From the NCBI GenBank assembly GCA_964500225.1, contig CAZCOA010000016.1, forward strand, positions 1-53,561: a DNA stretch of 53,561 bases. The letters are read 5' to 3'. Origin of the DNA: JAAYDY01 sp964500225. GTDB lineage: Bacteria; Planctomycetota; Phycisphaerae; FEN-1346; JAACEH01. A model generated the notes under the pieces. It was not told where the DNA came from and ran no database searches. It worked only from the letters and a program-made list of their open reading frames with translations. Numbering within the stretch: position 1 is the first letter of the stretch; every line of letters starts with the position of its first letter. The translations under genes were made by a program, and so were the position numbers. This document shows positions 7,990 to 15,216 of the stretch, one piece after another.

Positions 7990-8074
7990 GTTGCAGCAGC
8001 AACGGATAGCCCCCTAATGGAGGCCGGACAGGCTGGGTTTCGTCAAGAAACGGCATATGCTGCCACAATGGCAG
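7990..8074. promoter_or_regulatory. Dyad sequences upstream of the Hsp20 promoters, possible activator sites
   Basis: Two inverted repeats lie 35-120 bases upstream of the first sigma-54-type promoter: GTTGC-4-GCAAC (7990-8003) and CTGCCA-3-TGGCAG (8060-8074). A third looser TTGGC...GCCAA pair spans about 8080-8106. Their distance suits binding sites of an enhancer-binding protein, but no regulator gene is nearby and the role is inferred. Confidence 0.35.
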
Positions 8075-8107
8075 GTTTTGTTGGCGTGACTCGACGTGGC
8101 TGCCAAG

Positions 8108-8124
8108 TTGGCACCTGATTTGCC
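8108..8124 (+). promoter_or_regulatory. Sigma-54-type (-24/-12) promoter, upstream copy
   Basis: TTGGCAC (8108-8114), five bases, then TTGC (8120-8123). The invariant GG (8110-8111) and GC (8122-8123) are separated by exactly ten bases, as RpoN promoters require. Predicted start near 8135. Confidence 0.55.
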
Positions 8125-8165
8125 CTCTGGGTACGCATAGGGACACCGAAAACGGGGTTCTTGTA

Positions 8166-8182
8166 CTGGCATGGGCTTTGCT
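8166..8182 (+). promoter_or_regulatory. Sigma-54-type (-24/-12) promoter, gene-proximal copy
   Basis: CTGGCATG (8166-8173), four bases, then TTGCT (8178-8182). GG (8168-8169) and GC (8180-8181) are ten bases apart and the flanking bases fit the RpoN consensus closely. Predicted start near 8193, giving a leader of about 73 bases before the first Hsp20 gene. Confidence 0.65.
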
Positions 8183-8265
8183 AATGAGGATAGGTGGAGG
8201 TTGGCCCCGAATGGGGTCGCGGCGAGTGGGGAGTGGTTGAAGGACCTTTAATGGAGGTGCGAGCC

Positions 8266-8718
8266 ATGCCATTCGGACGGTTTTTCGATTCACCCAGTGG
8301 TCCGTTTGCTCAGTTGCAGCGTGAGATGAACCAGTTGTTCGATACGCTGGTGGCGCCGCGACTGGCGGTGGCCCGTGGGTTGGTGGGGCGGACGTTCCCG
8401 CCGGTGAACATCTACGATGACGGGACGGCCCTGACGCTGGAGTGCGAGTTGCCGGGCGTTGACCAGGAGAACCTGGAGCTGTACATCGCCGGCGACACGC
8501 TGACGCTCAAGGGCGAGCGTCCGGAGGTCCGGTGCGACGAGAATGCGCGGATGCACATTCGGGAGCGCGGGTACGGGGCGTTCAACCGGGCCATTACGTT
8601 GCCGGTGGAGGTGGATGGCGACAAGGCCGAGGCGCGATTCATCAACGGCGTGTTGCGGGTGACGGTGCCGAAGTCGCCGCAGGTGATGCCGAAGCAGGTG
8701 AAAGTGAAGACGGAGTAG
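8266..8718 (+). CDS. Small heat-shock protein (Hsp20/alpha-crystallin), copy 1
   Basis: ATP-independent holdase that keeps unfolding proteins soluble. The 150-residue protein has a short N-terminal arm (MPFGRFFDSPSGPFAQLQRE), the alpha-crystallin core opening at FPPVNIYDDG with ELPGVDQENLELYI and LTLKGERP, and the terminal strand motif INGVLRVTVPK. The C-terminal tail carries a V-K-V version of the I-x-I oligomer anchor. The ATG at 8266 has GGAGG eight bases upstream; an in-frame ATG at 8251 is possible but overlaps that site. It is the first of three consecutive Hsp20 genes behind two sigma-54-type promoters. Confidence 0.92.
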   Translation: MPFGRFFDSPSGPFAQLQREMNQLFDTLVAPRLAVARGLVGRTFPPVNIYDDGTALTLECELPGVDQENLELYIAGDTLTLKGERPEVRCDENARMHIRERGYGAFNRAITLPVEVDGDKAEARFINGVLRVTVPKSPQVMPKQVKVKTE

Positions 8719-8781
8719 TAACGGACGTCGGGGCGGTGTGCGGGGAAGCGTGAAACGTTCCTTATGCAGGGAGGACGTGCG

Positions 8782-9198
8782 ATGAATACGAATGAGACGA
8801 TCAGAACGCCGGCGGTTCCGGAGGAGTACTTCCTTCCTCCGGTGGACGTGATGGAGACGGCGGACGAATTGGTGCTGACGGCGGATATGCCGGGCGTGTC
8901 GCCGGATCGGTTGGACGTGACGGTGGAGGAGGGCGTGTTGACGCTTCACGGCCGTGTGCCGGCCGAGGAGGAGCCCGCTTCGCGGAAGACGGTGCAGCGA
9001 GAGTTTCTGACGGGCGACTACTACCGGCAGTTCCGCCTGCCGCGCGACTTTTCGGCCGAGCACATCAACGCGTCGCTGAAGTCGGGCGTGGTGACGATCC
9101 GGATCGCCCGGGACGAGCGTAGCAAGCCGCGGCGCATTCCGGTTCAGGTGGAGCCGGCTGAGGCAAAGCGCCGCATCGAGGACAAGTCGGGCAAGTGA
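8782..9198 (+). CDS. Small heat-shock protein (Hsp20/alpha-crystallin), copy 2
   Basis: A divergent Hsp20 paralogue of 138 residues. The alpha-crystallin domain begins almost at once (FLPPVDVMETADELVLTADM) with the MPGVSPDRLDVTVEEGVLTL strands. The usual GVL signature reads KSGVVTIRIAR. The tail has RIPV, an I-x-V anchor, followed by a charged end. The GGGAGG site seven bases before the ATG at 8782 decides this start over the ATG at 8764. It is 63 bases after copy 1 and 28 before copy 3, so the three are probably one transcript. Mixed-subunit oligomers of the copies are plausible but not shown. Confidence 0.92.
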   Translation: MNTNETIRTPAVPEEYFLPPVDVMETADELVLTADMPGVSPDRLDVTVEEGVLTLHGRVPAEEEPASRKTVQREFLTGDYYRQFRLPRDFSAEHINASLKSGVVTIRIARDERSKPRRIPVQVEPAEAKRRIEDKSGK

Positions 9199-9226
9199 GC
9201 AAGGGACGTGAAGGAGGTGAGGTGCT

Positions 9227-9676
9227 ATGGATCTGGTGCCATGGAAGAGAGGTCGTGACGATTCGGCGTTGCAGTCGTTGAGGAACGAATTCAACAGAAT
9301 CTTCGACCGTTTCTGGTCGGGCGAACTGGAGCCGCTGCACCTGGGGCGGTGGATTCCGGCGGTGGATGTGTCGGAGACCGATAACGATGTGACCGTACGG
9401 GCGGAGACGCCGGGCATCGATCCGAAGGACATCGAGGTGTATGTGGAAGGGGATGTCCTGACGATCAAGGGCGAGAAGAAGGAAGAGACGGAGACGAAGG
9501 ATCGCAATTACCATCGTGTGGAGCGGCAGTACGGCAGTTTCTCCCGGAGCATCCAGTTGCCGGCGAACGTGGACGCGGACAAGGTGGAGGCCCATGCGGC
9601 CAACGGCGTGTTGACCATTCGCCTGCCGAAGCAGGAGGACGAAAAACGCAAAAAGGTCCGGATCAAGACCGAGTGA
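9227..9676 (+). CDS. Small heat-shock protein (Hsp20/alpha-crystallin), copy 3
   Basis: The most typical Hsp20 of the set, 149 residues. The N-terminal arm has the class A-like FNRIFDRFWSGE segment. The core runs WIPAVDVSETDNDVTVRAET, TPGIDPKDIEVYVEG and LTIKGEKKEE, then RQYGSFSRSIQLPANVD, and ends with ANGVLTIRLPK. The C-terminal V-R-I matches the I-x-I anchor. A strong AGGAGGTGAGG ribosome-binding site precedes the ATG. It closes the sigma-54-type Hsp20 unit; a long hairpin follows at 9722. Confidence 0.95.
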   Translation: MDLVPWKRGRDDSALQSLRNEFNRIFDRFWSGELEPLHLGRWIPAVDVSETDNDVTVRAETPGIDPKDIEVYVEGDVLTIKGEKKEETETKDRNYHRVERQYGSFSRSIQLPANVDADKVEAHAANGVLTIRLPKQEDEKRKKVRIKTE

Positions 9677-9721
9677 TGCGCGTGGGTCGAAGTGTCTGGG
9701 GAATTCGTTGACGAGGGCGTG

Positions 9722-9755
9722 CCGAGCCGGTTCTCCGCGAGGAGATCCGGCTCGG
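9722..9755 (+). terminator. Long hairpin after the first three Hsp20 genes
   Basis: CCGAGCCGG (9722-9730) pairs with CCGGCTCGG (9747-9755), and inside it TCTCC (9732-9736) pairs with GGAGA (9741-9745) around a GCGA loop, with one T-T mismatch. No U-tract follows. It probably ends or protects the transcript of Hsp20 copies 1-3. Confidence 0.6.
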
Positions 9756-9797
9756 TGCGTGAAGGTGCGGTGTGGATGGCGTGTGCGACGGTGCGGC

Positions 9798-9826
9798 TTG
9801 AACGGTGGCCGGGGGGGTGCTATACT
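9798..9826 (+). promoter_or_regulatory. Sigma-70-type promoter of Hsp20 copy 4 and lon
   Basis: TTGAAC (9798-9803) and TATACT (9821-9826) are separated by 17 bases, giving a good housekeeping-type promoter starting near 9834. The spacer contains a run of seven G. This separates control of copy 4 and lon from the sigma-54-type unit upstream. Confidence 0.65.
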
Positions 9827-9875
9827 CCGGAGGTCCTGAGTTCCCCTGGCGTGTGGCCGCAGTGGAGAGACGCCC

Positions 9876-10283
9876 ATGTCGCCGAATCGCCCCGATATCA
9901 ACGATGAGATGATCAAACTGGCTCGTCGGATGAACCAGTTGATGGACGAGTGGAAGCACACGTCGTTCATGAGTGCAGGCGACGAGACATGGCAGCCGTC
10001 GGTGGACGTGATTGAGTGTGAGCACCGTGTGTGCGTGTTGGCCGACGTGGCGGGGATTGCACGCGAGGCGATCCAGGTGGTGGTACAAAGCGACACGGTG
10101 ATTATCAGCGGCACGCGGGTGCTTCCGGGTGCGGACCGGCAGAAGCTGGTGCATCAGCTTGAGTTGCCTCGAGGGCCGTTTCGTCGAGCGATAGTACTGC
10201 CGTTCGAGGCCGAATCGCTGCCGATGAAGATTGAATACCGCGATGGGCTGCTTCAAATCCACATTGACAAGCCAACCCCGTGA
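9876..10283 (+). CDS. Divergent Hsp20-family protein, copy 4
   Basis: A 135-residue alpha-crystallin-domain protein. It opens with a helical arm (MIKLARRMNQLMDEWKH); the core is WQPSVDVIECEHRVCVLADV, then VAGIAREAIQVVVQ, VIISGTRVLP, and the terminal strand RDGLLQIHIDK in place of GVL. Unlike its three neighbours it has no I-x-I-like tail, ending in KPTP, so it may not form the usual large oligomers. It is 13 bases upstream of lon and probably co-transcribed with it, which suggests a role in handing damaged proteins to the protease. That role is inferred from position only. Confidence 0.85.
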   Translation: MSPNRPDINDEMIKLARRMNQLMDEWKHTSFMSAGDETWQPSVDVIECEHRVCVLADVAGIAREAIQVVVQSDTVIISGTRVLPGADRQKLVHQLELPRGPFRRAIVLPFEAESLPMKIEYRDGLLQIHIDKPTP

Positions 10284-10296
10284 GGCAGGACCTGCC

Positions 10297-12825
10297 ATGA
10301 AAAATCAGGCGGACGCAATGGACAACCGACAAGCGGGCGGTTCGGAGGATTTCTCGTCGAAGGCTTCCGCGGCAAATGCCGTTGCCTCGGCATCGGAGCC
10401 GCAGCGCGACGTGTTGTTGCTGATGCCTCTGCGCGACCTCGTCATTTTTCCTGGGATGGTTCAATCGCTGGCGGTAGGCCGTGCCAAGAGCCTGGCGCTG
10501 ATACAGCAGGTGGCGATGTCGGAGGACAAGCTGTTTGCGGTGTCGGCGCAGAAGGATTCGCAACAGGAGGATCCGTCGTTCGAGGGCATCTACGACGTCG
10601 GGTGCATGGTTCGCATGCTGAAGCTGATCAAGATGCCGGACGGGACACAGACGACGCTGGTGCAGGGCGTGTCGCGGATCCGTCTGATCGAGGCGGTTCA
10701 GAGCGAACCGTACTTGTCCGTGCGGTACGAGGTCCTTCGGGACACGGTGGAGCCTGGCAAGAGGCTGGACGCGCTGGTGGTGACGGCGCGGCGGTTGGTG
10801 GGTCGTCTGGCGGAGCTGTCGTCGCAGGTGCCCGACGAGGCGACGATCGTTGTCAACAATCTTCCGGACCCGGGACAGATCGCGGATTTCATCGTGGCCA
10901 ACCTGAACTACGATGCCGACCGCAAGCAGATGTTCCTAGAGGAATTGAACGTGCGCCGGCGGCTGGAGAAGGCCACGGAGCAGATCAGCCAGGAGATCGA
11001 GGTTCTGGAACTGGCGGGGAAGATTCAGGCCAACGTCAAGACGAGCCTCGACAAGACGCAGCGGGAGTATTTCCTGCGGGAGCAGTTGCGGGCGATCCAG
11101 GAAGAGCTGGGTGTGGAGGACGAGCGGAGCCGCGTGCTTGGCGATCTGCGCAAGCGGTTGGACGCGGCGGCCTTGCCGGACGAGGTGCGCAAGGAGGCCG
11201 ACCGGGAGCTTCAGCGTCTGGAGGTCACTCCGGTTCAGGCGCCGGATTTCAACGTGTCGCGGACGTATCTGGAGTACCTGGCGGACCTGCCGTGGCGGCC
11301 CTCGACGCGTCCGCCGGCGGACATCGGGCGGGCGGAGCGGATCCTGGATGAGGACCACTACGGGCTGGCGAAGGTGAAGAAGCGGATCGTGGAGTTTCTG
11401 GCGGTGAACCTGCTTCGCAAGGACGTGAAAGGGCCGATTTTGTGTCTGGCGGGGCCGCCGGGGGTGGGCAAGACGAGCCTGGGCCGTTCGGTGGCGCGGG
11501 CCACAGGTCGGCGGTTCGTGCGGGTGAGCCTGGGCGGCGTGCGGGATGAGGCGGAGATTCGCGGGCATCGGCGGACGTATGTCGGGGCCCTGCCGGGTCG
11601 GATCATCCAGGAAATCCGCAAGGTTGGGACCAACGATCCGGTGTTCATGCTCGACGAAGTGGATAAGCTGGGCGCGGACGTGCGCGGCGACCCGACCAGC
11701 GCCCTGCTGGAGGTGCTGGATCCGGAGCAGAACTCGTCGTTCACGGACCACTACCTGGACGTGCCCTTCGACCTGTCGCGCGTGATGTTTATTGCGACGG
11801 CGAATATGTTGGAGACGATTCCGCCGCCGCTGAAGGACCGGATGGAGATCATCAGTCTGCCGGGGTACACGGAGACGGAGAAGCTGCAAATCGCTCGGCG
11901 GTACCTGACGCCGCGCATGATCGAGAGCCACGGGTTGGATCGGTCGCGGTTGCGGCTAACGGACTCGGCATTGCGTGAGATCATCCGCCACTACACGCGC
12001 GAGGCGGGGGTGCGGAACCTGGAGCGTCAGATTGCGGCCATTTGCCGCGCGGTGGCAAGGCAGGTTGCCGAATCTCGGCCGGGGCGGCGGCCGGCGGTGC
12101 GTGTGACGGCGGGAGAGGTGGCGCAGTACCTGGGTCCGCGGCAGTTCGTGCCCGACGTGGCGGCGAGGACGAGCGTGGCGGGCGTGGTGACGGGGCTGGG
12201 CTGGACGCCGACCGGCGGCGACATTCTGTTTATCGAAGCGACCGACATGAAGGGCAGCGGGAACCTGACCCTGACGGGGCAACTGGGCAGCGTGATGCGG
12301 GAAAGCGCGCAGACGGCGTTATCGTATGTTCGCAGCCGCGCCACAGAGCTGGGCATAGCGCCCGATCGGCTCGAGAATCGAGACCTGCATATCCACGTGC
12401 CGGCCGGGGCGATTCCCAAGGACGGTCCTTCGGCGGGCATTGCCGTATTCACGGCTCTGGTGTCGCTCCTGACGGGGCGGCCTGCGACGGCAAACGTCGC
12501 CATGACGGGCGAGATCACGCTGCGCGGCCTGGTGCTTCCGGTGGGGGGCATCAAGGAAAAGGTGCTCGGCGCGGCGCGGGCGGGCATTCGCAAGGTGATC
12601 CTGCCGGAGCGCAATGCGGTGGACCTGGACGAAGTGCCGCAGGAAATCCGCGACACGATGGAGTTTGTCGTCGTGCGACGGATGGAAGAGGTGTTGCCGA
12701 CGGCGCTTCGGGGCTACCGTGGAGCGGACAAGGGGGGAGCAGGCAAAGGACGGTCGGGCAGTCGCCGCCAGGCGACGGCGCGAGCCGCACGAAAACGTCG
12801 ATCCGTCTCGGACAACGGAGTCTAG
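10297..12825 (+). CDS. lon: ATP-dependent protease Lon
   Basis: Cytoplasmic AAA+ serine protease that degrades misfolded and regulatory proteins. The order is a Lon N-terminal substrate domain (from LLLMPLRDLVIFPGMVQ, about residue 48), a coiled-coil linker, the AAA+ module with Walker A GPPGVGKT (K392) and Walker B VFMLDEVDKLG, and the protease domain. The catalytic pair is S712 (PKDGPSAGIA) and K755 (GGIKEKVLGA), with the family's 43-residue spacing. I chose the ATG at 10297 (842 residues), just after Hsp20 copy 4; the frame is open into that gene. A basic tail rich in Arg/Ala follows the protease domain. The stop codon shares the tetramer CTAG with the fliM stop on the other strand. Confidence 0.96.
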   Translation: MKNQADAMDNRQAGGSEDFSSKASAANAVASASEPQRDVLLLMPLRDLVIFPGMVQSLAVGRAKSLALIQQVAMSEDKLFAVSAQKDSQQEDPSFEGIYDVGCMVRMLKLIKMPDGTQTTLVQGVSRIRLIEAVQSEPYLSVRYEVLRDTVEPGKRLDALVVTARRLVGRLAELSSQVPDEATIVVNNLPDPGQIADFIVANLNYDADRKQMFLEELNVRRRLEKATEQISQEIEVLELAGKIQANVKTSLDKTQREYFLREQLRAIQEELGVEDERSRVLGDLRKRLDAAALPDEVRKEADRELQRLEVTPVQAPDFNVSRTYLEYLADLPWRPSTRPPADIGRAERILDEDHYGLAKVKKRIVEFLAVNLLRKDVKGPILCLAGPPGVGKTSLGRSVARATGRRFVRVSLGGVRDEAEIRGHRRTYVGALPGRIIQEIRKVGTNDPVFMLDEVDKLGADVRGDPTSALLEVLDPEQNSSFTDHYLDVPFDLSRVMFIATANMLETIPPPLKDRMEIISLPGYTETEKLQIARRYLTPRMIESHGLDRSRLRLTDSALREIIRHYTREAGVRNLERQIAAICRAVARQVAESRPGRRPAVRVTAGEVAQYLGPRQFVPDVAARTSVAGVVTGLGWTPTGGDILFIEATDMKGSGNLTLTGQLGSVMRESAQTALSYVRSRATELGIAPDRLENRDLHIHVPAGAIPKDGPSAGIAVFTALVSLLTGRPATANVAMTGEITLRGLVLPVGGIKEKVLGAARAGIRKVILPERNAVDLDEVPQEIRDTMEFVVVRRMEEVLPTALRGYRGADKGGAGKGRSGSRRQATARAARKRRSVSDNGV

Positions 12826-13835
12826 ATGCGTTCCTGGGGCAGGGCGAAGCGGGTGATGCGGAGGGCCTTGTGGCCTTTGTAGAGGCCGGGCTTGCCGCGG
12901 AACTTGGGTTGGCCGTTCACGGTGATGAGCAGGTCCTTGTTTGCGGGCTTGTCGGTTTTGATGATGTCGCCGGGCTGGAGCTGCATGAGTTTGCCGAGCG
13001 TTATGGTGGTTTCGGCCAGGAAGGCCGTCAGGTCGACGACGGTGCCGCAGACTCGAGCAACAAGATTCTGCTTCGACTGGCTGTCACTGCTGCTGCGGGT
13101 GTAAACGGACCAGTTGTGGCCGGTGAACTCGCTCATGATGGGCTCGATGACGTTGAACGGAATGCAGAAGGACATCATGCCGCTGCGTCCGCCGGTGCTG
13201 ATTTCAAATCCCATGACGACCACGACCTCGTTGGGCGGGACGATCTGAACCATGGCGGGGTTCGATTCGTTGCGCACGGCCTTGAACTCGATTTCGGTAA
13301 TGGGCGTCCAGGCTTCGTGCAGGGTCGTGACGGCCCGCTGGATGATGCAATCGACGAGCATGGTCTCGATGGCGGTCAGGGCGCGGTCGGGGATGAAGGC
13401 CGTGTCATTGCCGCCGCCGAGCAGGCGGTCGATGATCGGGAAAATGATGAGCGGGTTGATTTCGAGGATCATGTTGCCATCGAGCGGGCGGCAACTGAGC
13501 AGGTGCATGCACGTCGGGTTCGGCAACAGTTGCAGGAACTCCGAGTAGGTCATCTGCTCGATGGAGATGATGTTGACCTCGACGATGGTGCGCAGGTAGC
13601 CGGAGAGGCTGGCGCCGAAGTTGCGGCTAAAGGTTTCATGGAGCGACTCGAGGCTGCGCATCTGCTCTTTGCTGACGCGCTCGGGCCGCTTGAAATCGTA
13701 GGGCCGGATCTGGGAATCGCGTGAAACGGTGGCGGCCTTGGAGGCGACGGATGGGACGTCGTCGTTGCCGATGGTGCCTTCGTCCACTGCCGAGAGCAGG
13801 GCATCGATTTCGCTCTGGTCAAGAATCTGGGGCAC
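12822..13835 (-). CDS. fliM: Flagellar motor switch protein FliM
   Basis: C-ring component that binds phospho-CheY and sets rotation direction. The N-terminal CheY-binding motif is present (LDQSEIDALLSAV), followed by PYDFKRPERVSKEQMRSLE, the CheC-like middle domain (VNIISIEQMTYSEFL, LGGGNDTAF) and a SpoA-type C-terminal domain (LGKLMQLQPGDII). Length, 337 residues, is normal. The start is a GTG at 13835 with AGGAG ten bases upstream. It follows proA by 32 bases and no other flagellar or chemotaxis gene is in the window, so it is separated from the usual flagellar cluster. The GGxG motif reads GGGN. Confidence 0.94.
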   Translation of the reverse strand: MPQILDQSEIDALLSAVDEGTIGNDDVPSVASKAATVSRDSQIRPYDFKRPERVSKEQMRSLESLHETFSRNFGASLSGYLRTIVEVNIISIEQMTYSEFLQLLPNPTCMHLLSCRPLDGNMILEINPLIIFPIIDRLLGGGNDTAFIPDRALTAIETMLVDCIIQRAVTTLHEAWTPITEIEFKAVRNESNPAMVQIVPPNEVVVVMGFEISTGGRSGMMSFCIPFNVIEPIMSEFTGHNWSVYTRSSSDSQSKQNLVARVCGTVVDLTAFLAETTITLGKLMQLQPGDIIKTDKPANKDLLITVNGQPKFRGKPGLYKGHKALRITRFALPQERI

Positions 13836-13867
13836 GGTGGTGCGCTCCTGTGACGTCTGCCCTTGGG

Positions 13868-15097
13868 TCAGGTTCGGACCTGTCCGTTGCCGCGGACGAC
13901 GTACTTGTAGGTCGTCAGATCGCGGATGCCCATGGGGCCTCGGGCATGCAGCTTGTCGGTCGAGATGCCCACTTCGGCGCCGAGGCCGTATTCCCCGCCG
14001 TCACTGAACCGGGTCGAGGCGTTGACCATGACGCTGGAACTGTCCACGCGTCGGACGAATTCCTCGGCCCGTCGGGGGTCGGCCGTGACGATGGCATCGG
14101 TGTGGGCGGACCCATACCGCGCGATATGCTCTATCGCGTCTTCGATGTTATCGACCACGCGGACAGCGAGAATTAAGTCCAAATACTCGGCTTCCCAGTC
14201 GGCTTCGGAGACGGGCTTGGCGGCGGGGAAGACGGCACGGGTTCGCTCGCAGCCGCGAATTTCGACGCCGCGCGCAGCCAGGGCCTTTAGAAGCTCGGCC
14301 AGAGGCCGGCCGGCCTGGGCCTGGTGGACCAGGAGGGTCTCCATGGCGTTGCAGACGCCGGGCCGCTGGCACTTGGCATTGAGGGCGATCTCGGCGGCCA
14401 TGGCCGGGTCGGCGAATTCGTCGATATAGACGTGGCAGACGCCCTTGTAATGCTTGATGACGGGAATGGTGGACTGCTCGACGACGGCCCGGATGAGCCG
14501 CTCGCCGCCGCGCGGAATCACGAGGTCGATCCAGCGGTCCTGCTTCAAGATGGCTCCGACAAAGGCGTGGTCGGGGGCCTCGACCAGCTGGACGGCCGTT
14601 TCGGGCAGGCCGGCGGCGACGAGGCCGCTGCGGATCGCGCTGTAGAGGGCGGCGTTGCTGAAGGCGGCTTCCTTGCCTCCGCGAAGAATACAGGCGTTGC
14701 CGGCCTTGAGGCAGAGTGCGGCGGCATCGATGGTCACGTTGGGCCGCGACTCGAAGATGATGAAGATGACGCCGATCGGGACGCGGATGCGCTGGATGCT
14801 GAGGCCGTTGGGTCGCGTGCTCTGCTCGATAATCTGGCCGACAGGGTCATCCTGGGCGGCAATTTCGCGGAGACCTGCGGCCATGGCTTCGATGCGTTTG
14901 TCGTTCAGGGTGAGGCGGTCGATCATGGCCGTGGAGAGGGCGGCCTTGGCGGCGGCATCGAGGTCTCTGGCGTTTTCGGCCTTGATGGCGGCGGCGTGTT
15001 CGATCAGGGCGTCGGCCATGGCGGCCAGGGCCGTGTTTTTCTGGGAGGTGGAGGCGATGGCGACGGACCGCGAGGCCTGCCGCGCCCGGCGGTCCAT
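13868..15097 (-). CDS. proA: Glutamate-5-semialdehyde dehydrogenase (gamma-glutamyl phosphate reductase)
   Basis: Second step of proline synthesis, reducing gamma-glutamyl phosphate with NADPH. The 409-residue protein has the ALDH-like fold segments IGVIFIIFESRPNVTIDAAAL and GNACILRGGKEA. The catalytic-cysteine block is CQRPGVCNAMETLLV and the C-terminal signature is SSSVMVNASTRFSDGGEYGLG. The ATG at 15097 is used; the promoter at 15166-15194 leaves a leader of about 60 bases. An AGGAGG lies in that leader but about 40 bases from the ATG, too far to be its ribosome-binding site. ProB is not in the window. It probably shares its transcript with fliM. Confidence 0.95.
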   Translation of the reverse strand: MDRRARQASRSVAIASTSQKNTALAAMADALIEHAAAIKAENARDLDAAAKAALSTAMIDRLTLNDKRIEAMAAGLREIAAQDDPVGQIIEQSTRPNGLSIQRIRVPIGVIFIIFESRPNVTIDAAALCLKAGNACILRGGKEAAFSNAALYSAIRSGLVAAGLPETAVQLVEAPDHAFVGAILKQDRWIDLVIPRGGERLIRAVVEQSTIPVIKHYKGVCHVYIDEFADPAMAAEIALNAKCQRPGVCNAMETLLVHQAQAGRPLAELLKALAARGVEIRGCERTRAVFPAAKPVSEADWEAEYLDLILAVRVVDNIEDAIEHIARYGSAHTDAIVTADPRRAEEFVRRVDSSSVMVNASTRFSDGGEYGLGAEVGISTDKLHARGPMGIRDLTTYKYVVRGNGQVRT

Positions 15098-15165
15098 CTG
15101 TTCGGCCTGAGCGGGATAGTCGGTAGTCTAGGCGACCTCCTGGGTCAAGGGGCAGACAGGACGGC

Positions 15166-15194
15166 AGTCTACCACATGCCGGCGGCGACGTCAA
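15166..15194 (-). promoter_or_regulatory. Sigma-70-type promoter of proA-fliM
   Basis: Minus-strand TTGACG (15194-15189) and TAGACT (15171-15166) with a 17-base spacer, close to consensus. Predicted start near 15158. It lies in the 119-base gap after cdaR, so proA-fliM can be expressed independently of the large upstream operon. Confidence 0.7.
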
Positions 15195-15216
15195 ATGCGA
15201 TAGGCACGAACGTTGG

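Noticed and set aside
8764..9198. Longer start (ATG 8764) for Hsp20 copy 2
   Set aside because: The GGGAGG site lies between 8764 and 8782 and serves the later ATG.
15120..15160. AGGAGG in the proA leader as a site for a leader peptide
   Set aside because: No suitable start codon follows at the right distance, and it is too far from the proA ATG.
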